From an uncultured Eggerthella sp. (GTDB lineage: Bacteria > Actinomycetota > Coriobacteriia > Coriobacteriales > Eggerthellaceae): a DNA stretch of 5,955 bases. The number at the start of each line of letters is the position of its first letter. Positions within the stretch are counted from its first letter, which is position 1. A model generated the notes under the pieces. That model saw only the letters and a program-made list of their open reading frames with translations. It was not told where the DNA came from and made no database searches. Of this stretch, positions 1-5,955 are shown one piece after another. Location: NCBI GenBank assembly GCA_902470405.1, contig CABRGJ010000061.1, positions 1 to 5,955 on the forward strand. Direction: 5' to 3'. The position numbers and the translations under genes were made by a program.

Positions 1-215
1 CAGCGGTCGACGAATCGCTATGTCGACACTGTTACGAACCATGCTTCTCGCATTGTCCCTCAGGCGCTCGGTCGATCGAAAACGGAAAGGCGATCGAGAT
101 CGACCCGCTCCTGTGCATTGCGTGTGGGAATTGCGCGCTCTACTGCCCTACTGGCGCAGCCTATCTCTTTGAGACAAATGCTACTATCTTTTTGAACGAG
201 AAAACGAATGAGTAA
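1..215 (+). CDS. 2x[4Fe-4S] ferredoxin-type protein, C-terminal part (5' end outside window)
   Basis: The frame starting at base 3 is open from the window edge to a TAA at 213-215 and gives 70 residues. Two cysteine motifs are seen: C-x2-C-x3-C-x3-CP (visible residues 7-19, bases 21-59) and C-x2-C-x2-C-x3-CP (residues 38-49, bases 114-149), each followed by a small residue and glycine as in cluster-binding loops. Paired motifs of this kind occur in electron-transfer Fe-S subunits of the DmsB/HycB/HydN sort and in bacterial dicluster ferredoxins. The protein should therefore pass electrons to or from a redox partner, probably in the cytoplasm. A hydrophobic tail is absent; the C-terminus is short and polar (ending NEKTNE). 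The N-terminal part, which might hold further clusters, is not visible, so the exact subfamily and partner cannot be named. The thioesterase gene follows by 10 nt on the same strand, so the two are probably co-transcribed. Confidence 0.85.
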   Translation, partial: AVDESLCRHCYEPCFSHCPSGARSIENGKAIEIDPLLCIACGNCALYCPTGAAYLFETNATIFLNEKTNE

Positions 216-220
216 AGGAG
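214..220 (+). promoter_or_regulatory. Ribosome binding site deciding the thioesterase start
   Basis: AAAGGAG lies 5 nt before the ATG at 226 and overlaps the stop codon of the Fe-S gene. It favours ATG 226 over the in-frame ATG at 208, which lies inside the end of the Fe-S gene and has no comparable purine-rich site in front of it. Termination of the upstream gene on top of this site suggests coupled translation. Confidence 0.8.
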
Positions 221-225
221 TAAAC

Positions 226-627
226 ATGGTAGACGAGTCCAATTCCTTAGAAGAGATCCAAGCGTATTTCGCGCAGGATAGATTCGCTGCTCAGGCACAA
301 TGTTCGATCGTTGAAGCTCGTGCGAACCATGCTATCTGCGAAATGCCCATCACTTCAGATCACCTGAATGCAAATGGCACGGTGATGGGTGGTGCGATGT
401 TCACGCTCGCCGACTTCACCATGGCGGTCATCTCGAACTTGGACAACAAACCTACCGTAGCGATCGATTGTACGATCCGCTTCTTTTCTCCAGCGAAGGG
501 CGAGAAGCTCATCGCAACGGGAAGCACTAACAAAGGCGGCCGTAGCGTCGGTTTCTACACGGTCGATATCGTAGACGAGCTTGGCACCAACGTCGCGCAA
601 TTCGTCTGCACGGCTCATCGCAGCTAG
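226..627 (+). CDS. PaaI-like hotdog-fold acyl-CoA thioesterase
   Basis: A 133-residue protein from ATG 226 to TAG 625-627, the usual size of a single hotdog domain. Visible family marks are the HLNANG segment (residues 46-51), the GG turn (55-56) at the start of the central hotdog helix, and FTLAD (59-63), in which Asp63 is the likely catalytic acid of the PaaI/YdiI type. The second half carries the expected strands: F86-SPAKGEKL, then a KGGRSVGFYTV segment (103-113), and a C-terminal VAQFVCTAHR strand. Family members hydrolyse acyl- or aroyl-CoA thioesters in the cytoplasm as homodimers or tetramers; the substrate cannot be read from the sequence. The His of the common HGG turn is Met54 here, a position that varies within the family. 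It lies directly behind an Fe-S protein gene and ends before a strong hairpin, so it is probably the last gene of its operon. In-frame ATG 208 would add six residues (MSKGVN) but lacks a ribosome site. Confidence 0.82.
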   Translation: MVDESNSLEEIQAYFAQDRFAAQAQCSIVEARANHAICEMPITSDHLNANGTVMGGAMFTLADFTMAVISNLDNKPTVAIDCTIRFFSPAKGEKLIATGSTNKGGRSVGFYTVDIVDELGTNVAQFVCTAHRS

Positions 628-709
628 TCGCGCATGTTTGGAAAATGTCTGGAGCGCGAACAAACGTCAAGGCGATGATGATCTAGCATAGTCCTGCTCA
701 TTTCATGCA

Positions 710-748
710 AAATCCGAACAGGGAACGAGACTCTCCCTGTTCGGATTT
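710..748. terminator. Bidirectional hairpin terminator between convergent genes
   Basis: AAATCCGAACAGGGA (710-724) and its exact reverse complement (734-748) form a perfect 15-bp stem with a 9-nt loop (725-733). It sits between the thioesterase gene (ends 627) and the pentapeptide gene, whose stop codon begins 1 nt beyond the stem. Read on the minus strand the stem runs out in TTTT; on the plus strand it ends in ATTTAT, a weaker U-tract. The position and symmetry fit a terminator shared by both converging transcripts, better for the minus strand. Confidence 0.8.
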
Positions 749-749
749 A

Positions 750-1517
750 TCACTCTTCAACAAGGATTCCTAACTTGCGCGCAAAGCTAACAGCCTGATA
801 GATACCCATTTTTGCCCCACACACCTCAGTCATCGAATCCGAGATGACGATGCCATCAATCTGACAGGTGGTCAAATCGATACCGAGCAGTCTCGTCTTG
901 AAAAAATTCGCGCTCGTCAAGCAACAGCCTGCGAATGACACCTGCGAAAGCTCCATCTCCCCCATGTCGCTTTTGATAAGATCACTTGCGGTGACGCTCA
1001 CGCTCTTCCAACGCATATGAGCCAAAGATGCTAGCGAGATAGTACACTCATTCAAATACACATTCTCAAAGATCGATCCAGCAAATGAAGCGCCTGTGAA
1101 CTTGCAGTTCACAAATTCGCATCGTCGAAATCCAACGGACTCGATGATTGCATTAGAAAGATCGCAATTTACAAAGACCGCATCTTCGAATATCGAACCG
1201 GTAAGATCGCACTGCTGAAACGCACAGTTGAACAAACGACATTTCAGCACCTCGAGCTCGCTTATATCCATACCCTCTAGCGAAAGGGCGCTGATGCTCG
1301 TCATCTCCAGCCTGCTTCCCTGTTGAATAGGCTGGCTAAGCAGCATCAACGATTCAACACTACCGACTTTTGCCCTAATGGGAGATTTCTTTGGGGAGGC
1401 TTTCTGGTATTGCTCTTCAAGTAAAACTCTATCGATCATGCATACATCACCAGCTATTGTTCCAGTCTGATCTCGGATGCCTTGGGGTACCTTAAGCGCT
1501 CTCCACAGGGTGGTCAA
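750..1517 (-). CDS. Pentapeptide-repeat protein (Qnr/MfpA-type fold), function unknown
   Basis: The longest reading is 255 residues, from TTG (1517-1515) to TGA (752-750). From about residue 70 to 225 every fifth residue is hydrophobic (L70, I75, L80 ... L215, I220, I225), mostly in the A/C-(D/N)-(L/F)-x-x style, for example CDLTG, CDLSN, CEFVN, CKFTG, ANFFK. This is the right-handed quadrilateral beta-helix of pentapeptide-repeat proteins, about eight coils, and no signal peptide or membrane segment is seen. The C-terminal stretch after 210 (LLGIDLTTCQIDGI, then a helical QAVSFARKLGILVEE end) resembles a widespread uncharacterised Firmicutes/Actinomycetota group. The fold in Qnr and MfpA mimics DNA and protects gyrase, but no such role can be assigned here. 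The TTG start overlaps the mfd stop by 4 nt (TTGA) but has only AAAAGG 2 nt upstream. ATG 1439-1437 (229 residues) has GGTGA at workable spacing and is a serious alternative. Sampled G+C (about 45% over 1021-1260) is lower than in mfd. Confidence 0.9.
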   Translation of the reverse strand: MTTLWRALKVPQGIRDQTGTIAGDVCMIDRVLLEEQYQKASPKKSPIRAKVGSVESLMLLSQPIQQGSRLEMTSISALSLEGMDISELEVLKCRLFNCAFQQCDLTGSIFEDAVFVNCDLSNAIIESVGFRRCEFVNCKFTGASFAGSIFENVYLNECTISLASLAHMRWKSVSVTASDLIKSDMGEMELSQVSFAGCCLTSANFFKTRLLGIDLTTCQIDGIVISDSMTEVCGAKMGIYQAVSFARKLGILVEE

Positions 1518-4500
1518 GACCTTTTCGCAGTATCATCTTTACGCTCGTAAAGCGATTCCAGAAAGCCTTGCACAGCCGTGAGCGTCGTGCCATCTTCGCT
1601 CTGCCCTACTGCACGCATCGGCATGATGAGCTTCTTCTTATCAGCAAGATAACGTCCTGCCCTCTTGCGCAGTGCAGAGGCTTGAGCTTTCGAGATCGTG
1701 ATCGGCTCGACTACGAGCTTTCCTCCCGTAACCGAGATCGATTCGATATTGTGCTCATGAGCAAAAGCCTTCAGTCGAGCCTTTTGGAATTGATTGAGAG
1801 TAGCAGGAGGCATCTCGCCATGTTTGTTCACTATCTCTTCAGCCAACGCATCCACATATTCGATCGCATCCGCGCTCGCAAGCTTGCGATAATACAGGAC
1901 GCGCTCATCCGCATCGGGTACGTATTCTTCAGGAATATAGGTATGATCGGGCACATTGACGACGATATCAGAGAGTGCTTCGGGTAAATAATTGTCGCCT
2001 ACGCTCTCACCTTCACGCGTGAGCGTGACCGCCTGTGAGAGCATCTGCGCATACAGATCAAAGCCCACTGCCGACATATTGCCACTTTGCTCTGCACCCA
2101 AGATGCTGCCCGCACCACGAATCTCAAGGTCTTTCATCGCAATGCGCATGCCACTACCCAGATCAGCGTTCTCGTCGATCGCCGTCAAGCGATCGCGTGC
2201 CTCTTCAGTGAGTGGCACGTTGTCAGGGAACAAGAAGTAAGCATAGGCCTGCGTTGAAGAGCGACCTACACGGCATTTCAACTGGTACATTTGCGCAAGA
2301 CCCAAGCGCTGAGAATCCTCGATGATGAGCGTATTGGTGTGCGGATTATCGATGCCGCTCTCGATGATGGTAGTAGCCACAAGCACATCGATCTCTCCTG
2401 CCGAAAAATCCTCCATCACGATCTCGAGCTCTTCTTTCGACATCTTGCCATGTGCGATGCCGACACGCGCCTCGCCAGCTGCTTCACGCACACGCTTGAC
2501 CGCGTCATCGATCGAGCGCACTCGATTACTGACATAGTAGACCTGACCTTTACGATCGAGCTCGCGTGCGATCGCATCCGCGACTACATCAGGATCCCAC
2601 TCCCCCACATGCACTTCGACAGGTCTACGATCATCGGGTGGTGTCATGATCAAACTCATATCTCGTACGCCCGAAAGGCCCATCTGCATCGTACGCGGAA
2701 TAGGGGTCGCCGAAAGCGTAAGGATATCGATCGACTCACGCATGTTCTTGAGCTGTTCTTTATGACCCACGCCGAAACGCTGCTCTTCGTCGATGATCAC
2801 AAGACCCAGGTCCTTCGGATTCACATCCCGCGAGAGCAACCGATGTGTACCTACCAATACCTGCACATCTCCGTTCGCGAAATCTTCGAGCGTTCTCTTT
2901 TGCTGAGCAGGTGTTCTGAAGCGAGAGAGCACTTCGACGCGCACGCCAAACGGCTCAAAGCGCTCCTTGAACGTGGTGTAGTGTTGCTGCGCCAAAATGG
3001 TGGTCGGGCAAAGCACCATCACCTGTTTCTTATCCTGTGTCGCTTTGAATGCTGCTCGAAGCGCCACCTCGGTCTTACCAAAGCCAACATCACCACACAC
3101 CAGTCGATCCATCGGGTGGATCGACTGCATGTCGGTCTTGATGTCTGCGATCGCAGCCAGCTGATCGGGGGTCTCTTGATACGGAAACGCCTCTTCCATC
3201 TCGCGCTGCCAGGGTGTATCTTCCTTGTATTGATAACCCTTCGTCGCACTACGACGGGTATATACATCGACCAAGTCGAAAGCGAGTTGCTTGGTCGCTT
3301 TGCGCGCACGCCCGATCGCGCGCGACCAATCCGAAGTGTTCAGTCGCGTCAAACGCGGACTTGCGCCTTCAGGCCCCACATAGCGCGTCACACGGTCGAA
3401 CTGCTCGACTGGAACGTAGAGCTTGTCTCCTTCCGCATACTCCAAGAGCAGATAATCGCGCTCGATACCGCCGATGTCACGACGCACTAGATCGCGAAAG
3501 AATGCCACACCATGATGTGCATGCACGACATAATCACCTGGCTTATAAGGAAAGGTGATCTCGGTCACATCCACCCGTTTCGATGAACGTACAGACATGC
3601 TGCCCTGCGTATCCGCGAGCGCCACTAATGCAAGCTTCGCCGCCGGAAAGATCATGCCGAGCGGAATATCCACATCGACGATATTGACCACCCCGCGACG
3701 CAGTTTCGTTTCGCGTGGCGCAAACCCGCTATCGCTTGATGCATCCTGAGCCAGCTCCTCGGATACCTCGCCATCATCAGACAAGGCCAACACATCGAGC
3801 TCTTCCTTGATCGGGATGCCCCGATCGACAAGTTCGAGCTTCATCTCCTGCCGCGCGCGGAAATGAGGCACAGAGAACACGACCGTGAACCCTTGCTGTG
3901 TAAGCGAATAGAGCTTGCCGAACAGCTTCTCACCATCCCCCGCCACATCAACTCGTTTGACCACGATCTCGTCATCGAGCTCGACACCAATGCGCATGAT
4001 CGAAACATACGTGGCGCGCTGGTTCGCGCCGAAATCAAGCTCCTGCGGCGTGAAGAAGAGCTCCTCCAAGAGCAACACCGACGCATCGGCCTTCTTCATC
4101 AGCTCGTCGCGATAATGAAGCGCATCATCTACCAGGCTTCGCGGCTCGACCACCACCGTGAGCGCATTATCCGGCAAATAGTCACCCACGCTCGTAGTCT
4201 GCTCAAAGACGTATGGCAGAAGAGCACTCGGTACAAAGATCTCAGTATTATCAAGGGCATCGAGCAGATCACGATAGAGCGGTGTTGTGGTCGATTGTGG
4301 GATCAGACGAGTTTGCGCCTGGCGCACCCCGCGATTCGTGACCGCGAATTCTCGTACTGGGAAGATCTCGACCGTCTCACGAGACGAGAACGATTGTCCT
4401 GTGCCTGGAAACAAACTGCGGATCTCCTCCAGTTCATCTCCAAAGAAATCGAGACGCACCGGATTCACTAGATTGCCCGCATGAACGTCGATCGTACCAC

Positions 4501-5083
4501 CCTGAGCGCTGAACGTTCCTGGTCCGTCGAGCTTACCGGTATTCTCGTATCCCATTGAAACCAGCTTTTCGATCAGGCTTTCGTAATCATCGACATCCGC
4601 GATCTCTTGATTGATAAGCTCTTGACCTACCTGGAGCACGAGCGGGCATGCCGTCTGCGCAGAAGCAGGAGCCACCTTGCGCAAGAGCGCACGAGCAGAA
4701 GCCACAACTATGCATTCTTTGCCACTTTGCAGCACCCAAAGCGCTTCGAGCCGTCGCGCCGATTCACGCGCGTGCTTCTGGTATTCCTTCGCGCTAGCAG
4801 GCGGATCGAGCACGAAAGGATTCTCGCTGCGCTCCTGGTAGAGATACACTCGCTCTTCACCAATATAAGACCCGAGCATACGTGCAAAAGTCTCTGCCGC
4901 CTCGTCGCCTGGCACCACGACCAATGTCGGCTGCGGATGAAGCGCAAAACGCGCCGCTACCAAGAAAGGGCGCGCCGACGAAGCAACGCCGATCGTCGCG
5001 TCTTCATTCGCATCGAGCTTGCCCCAAAAGTTATCGAGCGCACCAGAGCGCTTCAAGGTTTGCGATAAGAGGTCGATGAGCAT
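1514..5083 (-). CDS. mfd: Transcription-repair coupling factor Mfd
   Basis: A full-length 1189-residue protein. Mfd is an ATP-driven DNA translocase that pushes RNA polymerase stalled at lesions off the template and recruits UvrA for nucleotide excision repair. Seen in order: a UvrB-like N-terminal module with the GGTIDV...RLDFFGDELEEIRS segment (about 195-223); a CarD-like RNA polymerase interaction domain (about 511-570, starting FPYKPGDYVVHAHHG); and a RecG-like motor. The motor has Walker A GDVGFGKT (664-671), PTTILAQQH (693-701), GTHRLL (745-750), DEEQRFG (765-771), SATPIPRT (791-798), ATTIIESGID (903-912) and motif VI QLKCRVGRS (934-942). The TRG-type RGAGSILGAEQSG follows (989-1001), then the autoinhibitory C-terminal domain (about 1030-1180). 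Length is typical (1150-1200). Motif VI has Cys937 where Gly is nearly invariant. The start ATG 5083-5081 has AAAGGG 5 nt upstream. The gene is divergent from nth, and the pentapeptide gene follows on the same strand. Confidence 0.99.
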   Translation of the reverse strand: MLIDLLSQTLKRSGALDNFWGKLDANEDATIGVASSARPFLVAARFALHPQPTLVVVPGDEAAETFARMLGSYIGEERVYLYQERSENPFVLDPPASAKEYQKHARESARRLEALWVLQSGKECIVVASARALLRKVAPASAQTACPLVLQVGQELINQEIADVDDYESLIEKLVSMGYENTGKLDGPGTFSAQGGTIDVHAGNLVNPVRLDFFGDELEEIRSLFPGTGQSFSSRETVEIFPVREFAVTNRGVRQAQTRLIPQSTTTPLYRDLLDALDNTEIFVPSALLPYVFEQTTSVGDYLPDNALTVVVEPRSLVDDALHYRDELMKKADASVLLLEELFFTPQELDFGANQRATYVSIMRIGVELDDEIVVKRVDVAGDGEKLFGKLYSLTQQGFTVVFSVPHFRARQEMKLELVDRGIPIKEELDVLALSDDGEVSEELAQDASSDSGFAPRETKLRRGVVNIVDVDIPLGMIFPAAKLALVALADTQGSMSVRSSKRVDVTEITFPYKPGDYVVHAHHGVAFFRDLVRRDIGGIERDYLLLEYAEGDKLYVPVEQFDRVTRYVGPEGASPRLTRLNTSDWSRAIGRARKATKQLAFDLVDVYTRRSATKGYQYKEDTPWQREMEEAFPYQETPDQLAAIADIKTDMQSIHPMDRLVCGDVGFGKTEVALRAAFKATQDKKQVMVLCPTTILAQQHYTTFKERFEPFGVRVEVLSRFRTPAQQKRTLEDFANGDVQVLVGTHRLLSRDVNPKDLGLVIIDEEQRFGVGHKEQLKNMRESIDILTLSATPIPRTMQMGLSGVRDMSLIMTPPDDRRPVEVHVGEWDPDVVADAIARELDRKGQVYYVSNRVRSIDDAVKRVREAAGEARVGIAHGKMSKEELEIVMEDFSAGEIDVLVATTIIESGIDNPHTNTLIIEDSQRLGLAQMYQLKCRVGRSSTQAYAYFLFPDNVPLTEEARDRLTAIDENADLGSGMRIAMKDLEIRGAGSILGAEQSGNMSAVGFDLYAQMLSQAVTLTREGESVGDNYLPEALSDIVVNVPDHTYIPEEYVPDADERVLYYRKLASADAIEYVDALAEEIVNKHGEMPPATLNQFQKARLKAFAHEHNIESISVTGGKLVVEPITISKAQASALRKRAGRYLADKKKLIMPMRAVGQSEDGTTLTAVQGFLESLYERKDDTAKRS

Positions 5084-5088
5084 AGGGG

Positions 5089-5094
5089 CCCTTT
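5089..5094 (-). promoter_or_regulatory. Ribosome binding site of mfd
   Basis: On the minus strand AAAGGG stands 5 nt before the ATG at 5083-5081. This supports the start, which also begins the protein in the manner usual for Mfd (a short helix, MLIDLLSQTL). Confidence 0.7.
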
Positions 5095-5177
5095 CGATCG
5101 AGACGGAGCTCCACAGCGCTCAGGATGGTCTAAGCCAAAAGGAACGCTGCGCAGCAAGCAATTGATTCACCAACACG

Positions 5178-5196
5178 AAAAGCCGCATTTCGCGGC
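5178..5196 (-). terminator. Small hairpin with T-tract in the mfd leader
   Basis: On the minus strand GCCGC (5196-5192), loop GAAAT and GCGGC (5186-5182) are followed at once by TTTT (5181-5178). The shape is that of a short intrinsic terminator, but the stem has only 5 bp. It lies about 95 nt upstream of the mfd start in the same direction, so if an mfd promoter lies further upstream it could act as an attenuator. It may equally be chance in a G+C-rich spacer. Confidence 0.3.
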
Positions 5197-5313
5197 AATC
5201 AGCGGATATCAGTCTATCAGAGCAGCGCACCACCTCGCGTGCTCGTTACTGATTCGCCACGCAACATCAACATAATGCCCTACCTATCCTGATGTCTGCT
5301 TCGTTTGCTTGCC

Positions 5314-5322
5314 TGATACAAT
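5314..5322 (+). promoter_or_regulatory. Probable extended -10 promoter of nth
   Basis: TGATACAAT combines a TG extension with TACAAT, five of six matches to the sigma-70 -10 box. No good -35 box is seen 17 nt upstream (the region reads near TGTCTG), as is common for extended -10 promoters. Transcription would start near 5329, leaving a leader of about 27 nt before the nth start codon. The call rests on motif and position only. Confidence 0.5.
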
Positions 5323-5343
5323 ATGAGGACGGTCGAGAAGACA

Positions 5344-5349
5344 GAGGGG
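5344..5349 (+). promoter_or_regulatory. Ribosome binding site of nth
   Basis: GAGGGG ends 6 nt before ATG 5356. It fixes this ATG as the start rather than the next in-frame ATG at codon 20. Confidence 0.7.
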
Positions 5350-5355
5350 TAACGC

Positions 5356-5955
5356 ATGGCACGAGAGAAGAAAGCTGACAAGGAACAACGTGCGCTCGAA
5401 GTTGAAAGGCGCATGGCTCTTCACTATCCCGAACCTGAATGCGCATTGCACTACCGCACTCCTTTCGAACTCACTATCGCCGTTGCGCTTTCAGCGCAGA
5501 CCACCGATGTGAATGTCAATAAGGTGACTCCTGCACTCTTCGCGCGCTTTGGGACACCTGAAGCGATGGCTCAAGCAAGCGTTGAGGAAGTAGCGGACAT
5601 AATTCATTCGCTCGGCTTCTTTCGTAACAAAGCAAAGAATTGCGTTGCCTGCGCCCAAATGATCATGAGCGATTTTGGCGGCGAGGTCCCGCAAGATATG
5701 GAAAGCCTCCAGAAGCTCCCTGGTGTCGGGCGCAAGACCGCCAACATCGTATTGAACGAAGGCTTCGGAATCGTTGAAGGCATTGCGGTCGACACGCATG
5801 TTTTCCGTATCGCACACCGTTTGAAGTTCTCTAACGCTGATACTCCGCTCAAGACCGAACAAGATCTCCTGAAGCTCTATCCGCGTGAATGCTGGGGCCC
5901 AATCAATCACCAATGGGTGCTCTTCGGTCGCGAGATCTGCATTGCACGGCGACCA
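5356..5955 (+). CDS. nth: Endonuclease III, base excision repair glycosylase/AP lyase (3' end outside window)
   Basis: The frame from ATG 5356 stays open to the window end and gives 200 residues. Nth is a bifunctional DNA glycosylase that removes oxidised pyrimidines and nicks the abasic site. Visible marks: LSAQTTDVNVNKVTPALF (45-62), the helix before the lesion pocket; the helix-hairpin-helix LPGVGRKTANIV (121-132) with catalytic Lys127; and VDTHVFR (145-151) with catalytic Asp146. The final GREICIARRP (191-200) contains Cys195, the first ligand of the C-terminal 4Fe-4S cluster; the other three cysteines lie beyond the edge. By comparison with E. coli Nth (211 residues), about 15-25 residues are missing, a consequence of the window cut and not of mutation. 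The short charged N-terminus (MAREKKADKEQR) is normal for Gram-positive and actinobacterial homologues. It is transcribed away from mfd across a 272-nt spacer and probably has its own promoter. Confidence 0.97.
   Translation, partial: MAREKKADKEQRALEVERRMALHYPEPECALHYRTPFELTIAVALSAQTTDVNVNKVTPALFARFGTPEAMAQASVEEVADIIHSLGFFRNKAKNCVACAQMIMSDFGGEVPQDMESLQKLPGVGRKTANIVLNEGFGIVEGIAVDTHVFRIAHRLKFSNADTPLKTEQDLLKLYPRECWGPINHQWVLFGREICIARRP

Noticed and set aside
208..225. Upstream ATG at 208 as the start of the thioesterase
   Set aside because: It lies inside the end of the Fe-S gene and lacks a ribosome site, while ATG 226 has AAAGGAG 5 nt upstream.
628..659. Inverted repeat TCGCGC (628-633) / GCGCGA (654-659) just after the thioesterase stop
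   Set aside because: A 6-bp stem with a 20-nt loop and no U-tract; the strong 710-748 hairpin is a much better terminator.
2291..3490. A long open frame of 399 codons on the plus strand, antisense to mfd
   Set aside because: It lies wholly opposite the conserved motor domain of Mfd, is rich in Arg, His and Leu without any recognisable motif, and has no convincing ribosome site. It is a by-product of mfd codon use.
3863..4471. A 202-codon plus-strand frame antisense to the mfd middle region
   Set aside because: Same reasoning: full overlap with real mfd coding sequence, biased Arg/His-rich composition, and no domain seen.
5146..5155. Palindrome GCTGCGCAGC in the mfd leader as an operator
   Set aside because: A single short self-complementary word in G+C-rich DNA with no second copy and no match to a known operator.
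5491..5913. A 140-codon minus-strand frame opposite nth
   Set aside because: It overlaps the helix-hairpin-helix and catalytic residues of Nth, which clearly define the plus strand as coding.
1..5955. CRISPR array, insertion sequence, tRNA or rRNA
   Set aside because: No spaced direct repeats, transposase motifs, terminal inverted repeats with target duplications, or cloverleaf/rRNA signatures were seen on reading both strands.

Overview
The window carries a compact, intact set of ordinary bacterial genes at roughly 50-57% G+C. The gene content, the sequence style of the proteins and the abundance of CGATCG suggest an anaerobic member of the Actinomycetota, most likely class Coriobacteriia (Eggerthellales-like). 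This is an inference from how the proteins read, not a database result.

Layout, left to right. (1) Positions 1-215, + strand: the C-terminal 70 codons of an iron-sulfur protein with two 4Fe-4S cysteine motifs. (2) Positions 226-627, + strand: a small PaaI-like hotdog-fold thioesterase, 10 nt after the Fe-S gene and surely in the same transcript. (3) Positions 710-748: a perfect 15-bp hairpin between convergent genes, probably a two-way terminator. (4) Positions 750-1517, - strand: a pentapeptide-repeat protein whose longest reading starts inside the stop codon of the next gene. (5) Positions 1514-5083, - strand: full-length mfd, the transcription-repair coupling factor. (6) Positions 5084-5355: a divergent intergenic region with an nth promoter and, on the mfd side, a small hairpin and a possible leader peptide. 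(7) Positions 5356-5955, + strand: nth (endonuclease III), cut off by the window end just after the first Fe-S cysteine.

Functionally the right-hand two thirds is a DNA-repair neighbourhood. Mfd removes stalled RNA polymerase and recruits UvrA for nucleotide excision repair, and Nth starts base excision of oxidised pyrimidines from the divergent side. The pentapeptide protein behind mfd is the least explained gene. It forms an uninterrupted pentad solenoid, is AT-richer than mfd, and belongs to the fold that in Qnr/MfpA mimics DNA and binds gyrase. Any link to Mfd is a hypothesis.

No mobile element, CRISPR array, tRNA or rRNA was seen. The points most worth checking are the Gly-to-Cys change in Mfd helicase motif VI, the mfd/pentapeptide junction, and the mfd leader region.
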